The position numbers and the translations under genes were made by a program. Below are positions 25,305-33,828 of a stretch of 62,757 nucleotides of DNA, piece by piece. Positions within the stretch are counted from its first letter, which is position 1. Each line of letters opens with the position of its first letter. Location of the stretch: the NCBI GenBank assembly GCA_910585815.1, contig CAJUFJ010000014.1, forward strand, positions 1-62,757, written 5' to 3'. The stretch is from an uncultured Oscillospiraceae bacterium (lineage in GTDB: Bacteria; Bacillota; Clostridia; Oscillospirales; Oscillospiraceae). Below the pieces are notes generated by a model that ran no database searches, had not been told where the DNA came from, and saw nothing but the letters and a program-made list of their open reading frames with translations.

Positions 25305-25970
25305 TCAAGGTCTGTTTGCCTGTATTTCAGCAAGCCCCTGACCTGTAATTTTTACGATACGGGTACAATATCGGAATGCGCGGGGGTCGTGGCTGACCAT
25401 GATAACAGTCCGCCCCCGCAGATTTAATTCCCGCAGCAGGCTGATAATTTGATCCGCATTTTCTCTATCCAAGCTGCCTGTCGGCTCATCCGCCAGGATA
25501 ATTTTACATTTGTGGAGTATCAGGCGGGCAACAGCAACGCGCTGTTGTTCTCCGCCAGAAAGCTGATAGATTGTCTTATTCAGAATATTGCCAAGCCCCA
25601 CATCCGACAGTACATCCAGACAGAGCTGATACCGCCGTCCCTTTGACATTTGAGGCATCGCCAGATAAAGATTTTCCGCTACGGTTTGGTCGTCAATAAG
25701 GGCAAAATTCTGAAATAAATATCCGATTTTCTGCCGCAAAAGGAGGAGCACTTGCCGCTCGTTTTTGCGGTCAATCACCTTGCCGTCAATCATGATTGTC
25801 CCTGTACATTCCTCCAATAAGCCGATCACATTTAACAGAGTGGATTTTCCGCTCCCGCTTTCACCTTGAATCCCAAGAAACTCGCCCTTATCAACATCCA
25901 GACTAAGATCACGAAATATAAATTTATCACCGTATTTTTTGTTGATATGCTCCAAGCGGATTGCGCTCAT
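25305..25970 (-). CDS. ABC transporter ATPase, lactococcin-972 export/immunity type
   Basis: 221 aa, MacB/LolD-like cytoplasmic ATPase with Walker A GESGSGKST, signature LSGGEQQRVAVARL and Walker B IILADEPTGSLD. GGGAGGG precedes its ATG, 19 bp after the stop of its membrane partner. The partner is a long FtsX/DUF1430-type permease; this pair composition is that of transporters found with lactococcin-972-like bacteriocins. It is the last gene of a minus-strand operon led by a sigma factor. The region is visibly AT-richer than its surroundings, which suggests acquisition. Confidence 0.85.
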   Translation of the reverse strand: MSAIRLEHINKKYGDKFIFRDLSLDVDKGEFLGIQGESGSGKSTLLNVIGLLEECTGTIMIDGKVIDRKNERQVLLLLRQKIGYLFQNFALIDDQTVAENLYLAMPQMSKGRRYQLCLDVLSDVGLGNILNKTIYQLSGGEQQRVAVARLILHKCKIILADEPTGSLDRENADQIISLLRELNLRGRTVIMVSHDPRAFRYCTRIVKITGQGLAEIQANRP

Positions 25971-25989
25971 ACCCGTTCCCTCCCAGCTA

Positions 25990-27876
25990 TCATGCGCCTT
26001 TAAGGACCAATACTGCCTTTTGACGCAGATAAGAACTCATTAACGAACAATATAGTACGCCTTCCAATAAGACAACCCAAAGAAACCCGGGCCATACAAT
26101 AATTGCGGATAAGAATGTGCTGATCAAATTGATGCCCGCAAATCGAATCATTGCTTTCATCGGATAACGCCCTAACAGACGATAAACTCCGAACTCCTTT
26201 TTCCTCAATTCCAAAAAGATGATTGCGGCCGCTGACGCGCATAGAGCAAAGGACGCAAAGTTTATTACGACACGGAACAATGATTCGCAAAGAGCCAGGG
26301 AAATGTTTCCCTGAAAAATCCCGTATTCCATATTTTGAGATTCGATTCGGACGCTTGCGCCATCTGTATCAACAGACAGCAGCTTTTGCTGCAGCTGTTT
26401 TGCGCAATTCTCTGTCAACAGCACGTCACCCTGGTTCAGATACAGCAGTTTTTGCAGTGGTTGGATAGAATAAATCGAGTCGAACGTATAATAGCCGGGC
26501 CGTGTGAGAATATTTTGTGTCTGACCGTCCTGGAGGAATAAAATCCTTATATCGTTTGAAACGTCAAAATAACTCAGGATTTCAGGCAGCTCATTCTGGA
26601 AATGAGCCGGTATCAGCAGCGCGGCCTCATCTTCTTTGAAATCCGCCGGATGCACTGTCTGGCCATTTTCGTCCTGTACTTTGATCACAGACAGCATATT
26701 GGCAGAGATTACGGTGAAGCACATTTGATCCTTTTCAATCAATTCATCGGCGGTTTTCAAAACTGCCGTTTTTAATTTTTCAGCTGAGTAAGCTGCGGAT
26801 GAAACGGTATAGTTGAAAATATCGCTGTCGCCAAACGTTCCGATTATATGATTGATTTGCTCCATGACGGATTCTTCCGGGACAACAGGGGTAGACAATT
26901 TGTAGAAATTATACTGCTTTAATTTGTCGATTGCGGTGTTTGCGGCTTGAAGCGACCGCGTTTCGGCCAGTGCCGCGCTCATGGAGAAAATCAGCATCAC
27001 AGTAACGGCGGCTTTAAAAAATAAAAGGATTCTAAAAATCAATCTGCTGTTACGATGGTTTTTGATGGCGCCCACCCGGTCAATCTTGCGGATAAAATAT
27101 AATCCTCCAAGCGCAGCGATCAGAAAAACAAGCGCCATAAAAAGACAGATCAACAGAATCAATGCCAAAAATGTCTTTATCATCCCGGTATCTTTATATA
27201 GGACATAGCAGCCAACGGGAATGAGAACCGCAAAAAAAGCGATATAAATCTGTGCCATAAGCGGAGCAATCAGGCGGCAGGTAATTCCCAAGCCCGTCCA
27301 TCCGTTTAGCTTGCGCACGCCAATCTCTTTTAATCTCTGCACATAATAGGATGCAATACTCAAAAACATCAGAACGGTTAAAAACAAAAAGAACGAGAGA
27401 TTAAGGGAAGAAAACAGCATACCCACATGAAATTGGATTGGTTCGTTCCGCATCATGTCAGCTTTGACTCCTTGCAGGGCGAATAATTCCGCAACCTTGC
27501 CGGCGTCAGACTCATTCCCGCTCATAAGAGTGAAGTATTGCAGTTTTATATCGGAATTTACATCAAAAACAGAGTGGATAATATTAGATGCGGGAAATAT
27601 GGAATCCTGCTTTCCCTCTTTTATATGTTCTGGATTGATAAAGGCCATTTCTAAATCATGGCGTCCAAAGTTTGTGTTATGATAATACGTAATACGAAAT
27701 GTAACCCCGGCGCTTTTTGCTATGGCCTGCACCTCTCCGCCTGTAAGACGACGATCCAGAGATATATCATAGGTCGTTGTATCGTTTTGATAATATAATT
27801 TATCTGCTACAAGAAGAAAGAAAAACAGAGCAAAAACGGCGGTAAGCCCCCCGATTCCCCGAATTAAATATTTCAT
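25990..27876 (-). CDS. Bacteriocin-associated ABC permease (DUF1430 / FtsX-like)
   Basis: 628-aa membrane protein. One N-terminal TM (LTAVFALFFFLLVADKLYY) is followed by an extracytoplasmic domain, a central group of TM helices from about residue 160 to 300, a second large external domain, and three C-terminal TM helices (about 530-620). This is the layout of the putative bacteriocin export or immunity permeases of the lactococcin-972 group. It pairs with the ATPase downstream. No small secreted bacteriocin precursor is visible beside it, so a role in resistance or signalling to the adjacent sigma/anti-sigma pair is at least as likely as export. Confidence 0.75.
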   Translation of the reverse strand: MKYLIRGIGGLTAVFALFFFLLVADKLYYQNDTTTYDISLDRRLTGGEVQAIAKSAGVTFRITYYHNTNFGRHDLEMAFINPEHIKEGKQDSIFPASNIIHSVFDVNSDIKLQYFTLMSGNESDAGKVAELFALQGVKADMMRNEPIQFHVGMLFSSLNLSFFLFLTVLMFLSIASYYVQRLKEIGVRKLNGWTGLGITCRLIAPLMAQIYIAFFAVLIPVGCYVLYKDTGMIKTFLALILLICLFMALVFLIAALGGLYFIRKIDRVGAIKNHRNSRLIFRILLFFKAAVTVMLIFSMSAALAETRSLQAANTAIDKLKQYNFYKLSTPVVPEESVMEQINHIIGTFGDSDIFNYTVSSAAYSAEKLKTAVLKTADELIEKDQMCFTVISANMLSVIKVQDENGQTVHPADFKEDEAALLIPAHFQNELPEILSYFDVSNDIRILFLQDGQTQNILTRPGYYTFDSIYSIQPLQKLLYLNQGDVLLTENCAKQLQQKLLSVDTDGASVRIESQNMEYGIFQGNISLALCESLFRVVINFASFALCASAAAIIFLELRKKEFGVYRLLGRYPMKAMIRFAGINLISTFLSAIIVWPGFLWVVLLEGVLYCSLMSSYLRQKAVLVLKGA

Positions 27877-27981
27877 AAATCACCATATAAACTGCTTCTC
27901 CGTTATTTATGAAACAGAGAAACGATACCTTTCTTATGCCTTATAGATAATGACTGAGCCCTTATAATTGCTTTTTTGTGG

Positions 27982-28584
27982 TTAACCAACAAAAACATAT
28001 TCTTCCAAAAGACCGGCCGGTTTTGGCCCACTGGTAAGTAAAAATCCATCGTCATCCATCTCAATATCGAAGTATATGTTTTGATTGCCCTCAATGATAT
28101 AAATTTTGCAGGCATTATCAATCAAGTAATCTGTAACGTCAATGGCTCGGTTATGATAATAGAGAAAAATGCTTCCATCCCCCTTTTTGTCAAGCTGAAC
28201 CGCTATGCCTTGTATAACATCATCTGCGGACAGCCCCTCCTCTCGCCCGTCGTCAGAAACGCCGATGCCGCCGCCCCGGTTTCTGTGGATCGTTCCATCT
28301 TCCTGATAGATGAAATCATACCCGCCGTCAGTGCCAGTTTTGATTTCTACTTCTGTCTTTGTTCCGTGAATCCACGCATATACGATCGACCTGATTCCCC
28401 CGATATCTGCGGCATATGCGGCTGTCATGCTTCCCAAAAGAAGGGTTACACAAAGACATGCTATTAGAGCAGGTGTTAATCTGATCTTTTTTGAGGGCGT
28501 TTTGTCCGATATGACATTAAAAGGAATCTCTTTCGACATATGAAGCACCGAAAATGCCTGCTTGTATTTTTCCTTATTCGTCAT
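27982..28584 (-). CDS. Membrane-anchored putative anti-sigma factor
   Basis: 200 aa. A cytoplasmic N-terminus of about 35 residues is followed by one TM helix (LIACLCVTLLLGSMTAAYA) and an external domain of about 140 residues. Its start overlaps the end of the ECF sigma gene by 11 nt, the usual arrangement for a cognate anti-sigma factor. No zinc-binding HxxxCxxC motif is present, so it is not of the ZAS class. The external domain could sense the transporter or an envelope stress. Function is inferred from position and topology. Confidence 0.6.
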   Translation of the reverse strand: MTNKEKYKQAFSVLHMSKEIPFNVISDKTPSKKIRLTPALIACLCVTLLLGSMTAAYAADIGGIRSIVYAWIHGTKTEVEIKTGTDGGYDFIYQEDGTIHRNRGGGIGVSDDGREEGLSADDVIQGIAVQLDKKGDGSIFLYYHNRAIDVTDYLIDNACKIYIIEGNQNIYFDIEMDDDGFLLTSGPKPAGLLEEYVFVG

Positions 28585-29056
28585 CGTTCCACTCCTCCTT
28601 CAGCGCGTTTTTAAGCAGCTTTCTCCCCCGTGTCAATCGAACCTTAACATTTCCTTCTGTCACCCTTGTAATCTGAGCAATCTCTCTGATGGTATAATCC
28701 TCATAATAAAAAAGATGAATTACGATACGGTATTTCTCCGGAAGCCGCATAACTTCTTCAAAAAGGCTGCTGTCTTCCTGCGTTTTAAATACCAAATGTT
28801 CCATATAGTCCTCTAACGGGACATGATGCCGACGCCAAAAAGAGTGCGTCAAATTTATGGCCTTGTTAATTGCCACTCGCATAAGCCATGCCCTGATATG
28901 CTGTTCACTCTCAAATTGTTTATTCGCGGTGTGGTATTGAATAAGTGTTTCTTGAACAACATCATCTGCATCAGCCGCATTTTTACACACATTAAACGCT
29001 GCGGCAAAGACATTATCCTTATATTTCTCTATCAATATCTCGGTAGATATTTTCAT
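28574..29056 (-). CDS. ECF-type RNA polymerase sigma factor
   Basis: 160 aa. Region 2 is at the N-terminus (NVCKNAADADDVVQETLIQ, then HIRAWLMRVAINKAINL) and region 4 at the C-terminus (LPEKYRIVIHLFYYEDYTI, then IAQITRVTEGNVKVRLTRGR). There is no region 3, so it is an ECF factor. It heads a four-gene minus-strand operon with the membrane anti-sigma candidate and the bacteriocin-type ABC genes. The likely logic is envelope stress, release of sigma, then transcription of the resistance transporter. Confidence 0.9.
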   Translation of the reverse strand: MKISTEILIEKYKDNVFAAAFNVCKNAADADDVVQETLIQYHTANKQFESEQHIRAWLMRVAINKAINLTHSFWRRHHVPLEDYMEHLVFKTQEDSSLFEEVMRLPEKYRIVIHLFYYEDYTIREIAQITRVTEGNVKVRLTRGRKLLKNALKEEWNDDE

Positions 29057-29225
29057 CGATGCACCTGCATTTCAAAAGGCCTCACCAATTATACAATCAG
29101 AGCGGCAGAAAGGTTACAAAATAACATGAAAAATTTTGCTTTCTTTTTTTCTAACTTTCATCTTGCGTTTGCCAAACAAGTCGATTATACTATGGGCACT
29201 ACTTTTCCGTAAAGGACTGAGGCGC

Positions 29226-29492
29226 TTGACTGCGGATAAAAAACACGCCTATTTCTCCCACCGCGAGTGTGAATATTTCCCCTGCCACTCGGGAGCGGAC
29301 CCGGAGAACTTCAACTGTCTTTTCTGCTGGTGTCCCCTCTATCTGCTGGGGCCCAGGTGCGGCGGCGACTTTGTGATCCGTCCCGATGGCCGCAAGGATT
29401 GCGGCGGCTGTCTCTACCCCCACCGCCGGGAAAGCTATGGGGAGATCGTCCGACGGTACAGCGAAATGGAGAAAGCGATGCCCGAGGAGTAA
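29226..29492 (+). CDS. Cysteine-rich small domain protein, cobalamin-locus associated
   Basis: 88 aa with eight cysteines, most within 45 residues (ECEYFPCHSG, then FNCLFCWCPLYLLGPRCGG and RKDCGGCLYPH). This matches the cysteine-rich small domain family (PF04071 type), regularly encoded beside cobalamin genes. Its role is unknown, and metal (cobalt or zinc) binding is inferred. The TTG at 29226 is chosen because the homology begins there and AAAGGA lies 9-10 nt upstream; an ATG at 29136 in frame gives an unrelated extension. It lies before the riboswitch promoter, so it is not under the same riboswitch copy. Confidence 0.75.
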   Translation: MTADKKHAYFSHRECEYFPCHSGADPENFNCLFCWCPLYLLGPRCGGDFVIRPDGRKDCGGCLYPHRRESYGEIVRRYSEMEKAMPEE

Positions 29493-29499
29493 AAAATGG

Positions 29500-29528
29500 T
29501 TGCGCATTTTCCAGCGGTGTGATATGAT
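29500..29528 (+). promoter_or_regulatory. Promoter of the cobalamin operon
   Basis: TTGCGC (29500-29505), 17-bp spacer, TATGAT (29523-29528). It lies about 30 nt before the riboswitch P1 stem. Confidence 0.55.
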
Positions 29529-29560
29529 GCAGAAAATTGAATACAGAAAAGCGTTCGGTG

Positions 29561-29739
29561 CCGTACTTCCTTGGGTGGTACGGATAATAGGGAAACAGGT
29601 GAAAGGCCTGTACGATCTCGTCACTGTATGTAATGAGCGCGCCGTCTGAGTCGAAAAAGGACAGCCACTGGCGAAAGCCGGGAAGGCGGCGGTGCGTGTT
29701 GACTTACGAGTCAGGAGACCTGCCGGACTGCTGGTACGG
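29561..29739 (+). ncRNA. Cobalamin (AdoCbl-type) riboswitch
   Basis: All conserved blocks occur in order: P1 strands CCGTAC (29561-29566) and GTACGG (29734-29739); GGGAAACAGGTGAAAGGCCTGTAC; a GCCACTGGCGAAAGCCGGGAAGG B12-box region; and GAGTCAGGAGACCTGCCGG at the 3' side. It is followed by a terminator, so binding of corrinoid should switch off the 18-kb uptake and biosynthesis operon. Confidence 0.95.
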
Positions 29740-29783
29740 GAGCGATGTGCTCCAGGCCACGAGGCATTGGCTGTACCGTTTTT

Positions 29784-29808
29784 ACCTTGGGAGGTTCCCA
29801 GGGTTTTT
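29784..29808 (+). terminator. Riboswitch-controlled terminator
   Basis: CCTTGGGA pairs with TCCCAGGG and is followed by TTTTTGC, between the riboswitch and the first gene. Just before it, GGTAC from the P1 3' strand can pair with GTACCGTTTTT near 29772-29780, giving a second possible regulatory fold. Confidence 0.7.
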
Positions 29809-29868
29809 GCGGCGTGGTCATCTTCGGGTGACTGCGTTTTATTTTGCGCATTTTAGGAGGAAAGACAA

Positions 29869-30888
29869 ATGAAAACAAGAAAAATCCTTGCGCTGACTCT
29901 TGCTGCGGCTGCGGCCTTGACTCTGCTGTCCGCCTGCGGCGGGAAACAAAATGCCCCTGGCGGTTCCAGCCCGGCTCCCGGAGGTGCGTCCCAGAGCCAG
30001 CCCCAGACCCCGGGCGGCTCCGCCAGCGAGCCGCCTGTGGAGGACGGCGAGGACTACACCACCGGGGACGCCTCCCTGGACAACCCCCGCAATCAGGACG
30101 GCATCGGCGAGACCGAGCTGCTGGTGGTCAGCTTCGGCACCAGCTTCAACGACAACCGGCGGCTGACCATCGGAGCCATTGAGGAGGCCATGGAAAAAGC
30201 GTTCCCCGACTACTCGGTCCGCCGGGGCTTTACCGCTCAGATTGTCATCGACCACATCCAGCGCCGGGACGGGGAGGTCATCGACAACGTGGGCCAGGCT
30301 CTGGACCGGGCGGCGGACAACGGGGTGAAGACCCTGATCGTCCAGCCCACCCATCTGATGAACGGCTTTGAGTACAACGACGTGGTGGACGAGGTCGCCC
30401 AGTATGCCGACGCCTTTGACAGGATCATCATGGGAGCCCCCCTGCTCACCTCCGATGAGGATTTCCGGATTGTTGCCCAGGCCATGGTGGATGTCACCGC
30501 CCGGTATGACGACGGCAGAACCGCCATCTGCTTCATGGGCCACGGTACTGAGGCGGAGTCCAACACAGTCTACGCCAAAATGCAGACCGTCCTCACCGAC
30601 GGCGGCCACGCCAACTACTTTGTAGGCACCGTGGAGGCCGAGCCCTCCCTGGACACCGTGTTGGAGCTGGTGAATGCGGGGGACTATGAGAAGGTGGTCC
30701 TCCAGCCCATGATGATCGTGGCCGGAGATCACGCCAACAATGACATGGCCGGGGACGACGAGGACACCTGGAAGACCGCCTTTGAGAGAGCGGGCTATCA
30801 GGTGGAGTGCGTCCTCAAGGGCCTGGGCGAGTATGAGGCCATCCAGCAGCTGCTGGTGGACCATGTGAAGGACGCGATTGCCAAATGA
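29869..30888 (+). CDS. cbiK: Lipoprotein-type sirohydrochlorin cobaltochelatase
   Basis: 339 aa. The CbiK fold starts near residue 80 (TELLVVSFGTSFNDNRR) and continues with VQPTHLMNG and CFMGHGTEAESN, which carry the metal-binding histidines that insert Co(II) into sirohydrochlorin. It is preceded by a signal peptide ending LLSAC and a Gly/Pro/Ser/Gln linker of about 50 residues. The enzyme should therefore be anchored outside the cell, as for periplasmic CbiK of Desulfovibrio. AGGAGGAAAG lies before the ATG. It is the first gene behind the riboswitch, and its stop overlaps the start of another lipoprotein. An exported chelatase next to uptake genes may act in metal or tetrapyrrole capture instead of synthesis. 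Confidence 0.88.
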   Translation: MKTRKILALTLAAAAALTLLSACGGKQNAPGGSSPAPGGASQSQPQTPGGSASEPPVEDGEDYTTGDASLDNPRNQDGIGETELLVVSFGTSFNDNRRLTIGAIEEAMEKAFPDYSVRRGFTAQIVIDHIQRRDGEVIDNVGQALDRAADNGVKTLIVQPTHLMNGFEYNDVVDEVAQYADAFDRIIMGAPLLTSDEDFRIVAQAMVDVTARYDDGRTAICFMGHGTEAESNTVYAKMQTVLTDGGHANYFVGTVEAEPSLDTVLELVNAGDYEKVVLQPMMIVAGDHANNDMAGDDEDTWKTAFERAGYQVECVLKGLGEYEAIQQLLVDHVKDAIAK

Positions 30889-31766
30889 AAAAGCTGTGTT
30901 GTATTTGCGCTGCGCTTCTCCTCTTGACCGCCTGCGGACAGGAAAAAAGTCCGGCAGACGCTTCCGGGTCAGAACCGCCTGCCGCCGGTCAGGGACAAGC
31001 GGCCTCCTCGGGTCAGATGGCTCCGGTGGAGAATGTGGTGGAAGCGGATATGGTCCCCATCTATGGCGGTTCCTTAAAGGATGGTACTTACGCCATCGCC
31101 GTGGACTCCAGCTCCCCCATGTTCAAGATCGAGAGCTGCGAGCTGAATGTGAAAAGCGGCCGGATGACCGCTGTGATGCGCATGGGGGGCAAGGGCTACC
31201 TGAGCGTGTTTATGGGGACCGGAGAAGCTGCCACCAGAGACGCTGAAATTCCCTTCCGGGAGGACGGGGCGGGAAACCATACCTTCACCGTTCCGGTGGA
31301 GGCCCTGGACAAGGGAATTTCCTGCGCCGCCTTCAGCAAAAACAAGGAGCTCTGGTACGACCGCACCCTGGTGTTCCGGGCGGACTCCCTCCCCCTGGAT
31401 GCCTTTCAGGAAGGTGTATATCCCACTGCGGTCAGCCTGGGGCTGGCGGACGGCAGCTACACTGTGGAGATGGAGCTGTCCGGCGGCTCGGGGAAGGCCA
31501 GCGTCCGGTCCCCCGCCGCCCTGCGGGTGGAAGACGGCGCGGCCTATGTCACAGTTGTGTGGAGCAGCTCCAATTACGACTACATGCGCCTCGGCGAGGA
31601 GCGATTTTTCCCCGTTCAGACAGAAGGAAATTCCACTTTTGAAATCCCTGTGCCTGTCTTTGACCGGAGGCTCACCGTCTACGCCGATACCACCGCCATG
31701 AGCACGCCCCACGAGATCGAATACGCCCTGCGTTTCGACTCCGGGACAATCCGGAGCGCGCCATGA
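30885..31766 (+). CDS. Lipoprotein with two tandem beta-domains
   Basis: 293 aa. Lipobox LLTAC near residue 17, then a polar linker. Two related domains follow: one from KDGTYAIAVDSSSPMFKI to RTLVFRADSL, the second from ADGSYTVEMELSGGSG to the end. Each begins with DG(T/S)Y and has a late (T/E)F.(I/V)PV strand. The layout recalls NEAT-like haem-binding domains, but I cannot confirm that family. It lies between cbiK and a substrate-binding protein under the cobalamin riboswitch, and ATGA overlaps join it to both. A role in capturing corrinoid, tetrapyrrole or cobalt at the surface is a reasonable guess. Confidence 0.65.
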   Translation: MKKLCCICAALLLLTACGQEKSPADASGSEPPAAGQGQAASSGQMAPVENVVEADMVPIYGGSLKDGTYAIAVDSSSPMFKIESCELNVKSGRMTAVMRMGGKGYLSVFMGTGEAATRDAEIPFREDGAGNHTFTVPVEALDKGISCAAFSKNKELWYDRTLVFRADSLPLDAFQEGVYPTAVSLGLADGSYTVEMELSGGSGKASVRSPAALRVEDGAAYVTVVWSSSNYDYMRLGEERFFPVQTEGNSTFEIPVPVFDRRLTVYADTTAMSTPHEIEYALRFDSGTIRSAP

Positions 31767-32878
31767 GGCGGAAGGTAAGATTTCTCCTGCTTCTGCTGTT
31801 CCTGTGTTCCTGTGCCGCCAAGGAGCGGCAAGGCGGGACCTGGGACGAGCTGGAGCTGGACTACAGTGTGGAATTGCGGTATGCGGAGCAGTTTTCCATC
31901 GACTGCTATCAGGGCGGCTGCCAGAAGATCACCATTGGGACAGACGGGATCTATCTGGTGGTCCCGGAGGGGGGCAAGGTCCCCGAGCATATCCCGGAGG
32001 AGGTCGCCGTACTCCAACAGCCCTTGGACAGCATTTACCTGGTGGCCACGTCGGCCATGGACCTGTTCCGGGAGCTGGACGGTATCGGGGCCGTTACCCT
32101 GTCGGGCACCGACGCCAACGGCTGGTACATTAAGGAGGCAAGGCAGGCCATGGAGGAGGGGCGCATAGCCTACGCCGGCAAGTACAGCGCCCCGGACTAC
32201 GAGCTGATCCTGGACAAGGGCTGTGATTTGGCCGTTGAGTCCACCATGATCTACCACAGTCCGGAGGTGAAGGAGCAGTTGGAACGCTTCGGCGTCCCGG
32301 TGCTGGTGGAGCGTTCCAGCTACGAGAGCCACCCTCTGGGGCGGATGGAATGGATCAAGCTCTATGGGGCTCTGCTGGGGAAGGAGCGGGAGGCCCAGGA
32401 CTATTTTGACAGCCTGCTGGAGCGTCTCGCTCCCATCCTGGAACAGGAGAACACCGGCAAAACGGCGGCCTTCTTCTTTATCACTGCCAGCGGCGGGGTG
32501 AATGTGCGCTGCTCTGGGGACTACATCGCCAAGGCCATCGGCCTGGCCGGAGGGGTGTACGCTTTTCCGGATTTGACCAGCGAGGGCAGCGTCCAGTCCG
32601 CCATGAACATCCAGATGGAGGAATTTTACCAGAAGGCTCGGGACGCCGACATTCTGATTTATAACAGCACCATCGACGGAGAGCTGGAGACGCTGGACCA
32701 GCTGCTGGAAAAAAGCCCCGTGCTGGGGGATTTCAAGGCCGTACAGGAGGGGAACGTGTGGTGTACCGGGAAAAATCTGTTTCAAGAGAGCCTGGGGCTG
32801 GGGGACTTTATTGTGGATCTGCACCGGATTATGACGGAAGAAAACCCATCGCTGACCTATCTCCATCTCCTCGCGTGA
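31763..32878 (+). CDS. BtuF-like ABC substrate-binding lipoprotein
   Basis: 371 aa, periplasmic-binding type III fold of the BtuF/FecB/FhuD class. The signal ends LFLCSC. The N-terminal lobe has EVAVLQQPLDSIYLVATSA and the C-terminal lobe has GVNVRCSGDYIAKAIGLAGG, typical of metal-chelate binders. It overlaps both its upstream neighbour and the permease gene by 4 nt. The riboswitch makes a corrinoid (cobalamin or cobinamide) the likely ligand. An iron-siderophore or cobalt-complex substrate is the alternative. Confidence 0.82.
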   Translation: MRRKVRFLLLLLFLCSCAAKERQGGTWDELELDYSVELRYAEQFSIDCYQGGCQKITIGTDGIYLVVPEGGKVPEHIPEEVAVLQQPLDSIYLVATSAMDLFRELDGIGAVTLSGTDANGWYIKEARQAMEEGRIAYAGKYSAPDYELILDKGCDLAVESTMIYHSPEVKEQLERFGVPVLVERSSYESHPLGRMEWIKLYGALLGKEREAQDYFDSLLERLAPILEQENTGKTAAFFFITASGGVNVRCSGDYIAKAIGLAGGVYAFPDLTSEGSVQSAMNIQMEEFYQKARDADILIYNSTIDGELETLDQLLEKSPVLGDFKAVQEGNVWCTGKNLFQESLGLGDFIVDLHRIMTEENPSLTYLHLLA

Positions 32879-33828
32879 GGTACGTCCTGGCCTTTTTGCT
32901 GCTTGTGGGACTGCTGGCCCTGCTGGCTGTGCTGAATCTGCGTGTGGGGAGCGTCCGGCAGCCGGACGGGGCCATTGTTTGGAGGCTGAGGGCCCCCAGA
33001 ATGCTGGCGGCGGCGGTCCTGGGGGGCGGGCTGTCCCTGTCCGGCTTCCTGCTCCAGACCTTCTTTGCCAACCCAATCGCCGGGCCCTTTGTGCTGGGCA
33101 TCTCCTCTGGAGCTAAGCTGGCGGTGTCTCTGATGATGATTTTTCTTTTAAAACGGGGGCTGGTCTCTAGCTCGGCGGCGATGATCGGCGCGGCTTTTCT
33201 GGGGGCCATGCTGTCCATGGGGTTTATCCTGCTGATATCCCGGCGGGTGCGGCGGATGTCTCTGCTGGTGGTGTGCGGGGTGATGCTCGGCTACATCTGC
33301 TCCGCCATCACCGATTTCGTCGTCACCTTTGCCGAGGACTCCAATATCGTCAACCTCCATAACTGGTCCATGGGCAGCTTTTCCGGCATCTACTGGGACA
33401 GCGTGGGGGTGATCGCCCTGGTGACCGGGGCGGCGCTGCTCCTCGCCTTCCTGCTGTCCAAGCCTATTGGGGCCTACCAGCTGGGGGAGGTCTATGCCCG
33501 GAGTATGGGGGTGGATATCCGGCTGTTCCGGGCGGCGCTGATTCTGCTGTCCAGCCTGCTGTCCGCCTGCGTGACGGCCTTCGCCGGGCCGGTGTCCTTT
33601 GTGGGCATCGCCGTGCCCCATCTGGTAAAGCGGCTGTTCGGAACAGCCAAACCCCTTCTGATGATCCCGGCCTGTTTTCTGGGAGGCGGGGTCTTCTGCC
33701 TGCTGAGCGACCTCATCGCCCGCACGGCCTTTGCCCCCAGAGAGATGAGCATCAGCTCGGTGACCGCCCTGCTGGGCGCGCCGGTGGTCATCGTCATGCT
33801 GGCCGGGAGGAGGCGGGAGCGTGATTAA
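32875..33828 (+). CDS. BtuC/FecCD-type ABC permease
   Basis: 317 aa from GTG 32875, which overlaps the stop of the binding-protein gene (GTGA). About nine to ten TM helices. FecCD-family landmarks are present: RAPRMLAAAVLGGGLSLSG, then NPIAGPFVLGISSGAKL, and GPVSFVGIAVPHLVKR before the ATPase-contact loop. A longer in-frame start at 32758 would run through the upstream gene and is rejected. With the preceding binding protein and the following ATPase domain it makes a complete corrinoid importer. Confidence 0.88.
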   Translation: MRYVLAFLLLVGLLALLAVLNLRVGSVRQPDGAIVWRLRAPRMLAAAVLGGGLSLSGFLLQTFFANPIAGPFVLGISSGAKLAVSLMMIFLLKRGLVSSSAAMIGAAFLGAMLSMGFILLISRRVRRMSLLVVCGVMLGYICSAITDFVVTFAEDSNIVNLHNWSMGSFSGIYWDSVGVIALVTGAALLLAFLLSKPIGAYQLGEVYARSMGVDIRLFRAALILLSSLLSACVTAFAGPVSFVGIAVPHLVKRLFGTAKPLLMIPACFLGGGVFCLLSDLIARTAFAPREMSISSVTALLGAPVVIVMLAGRRRERD

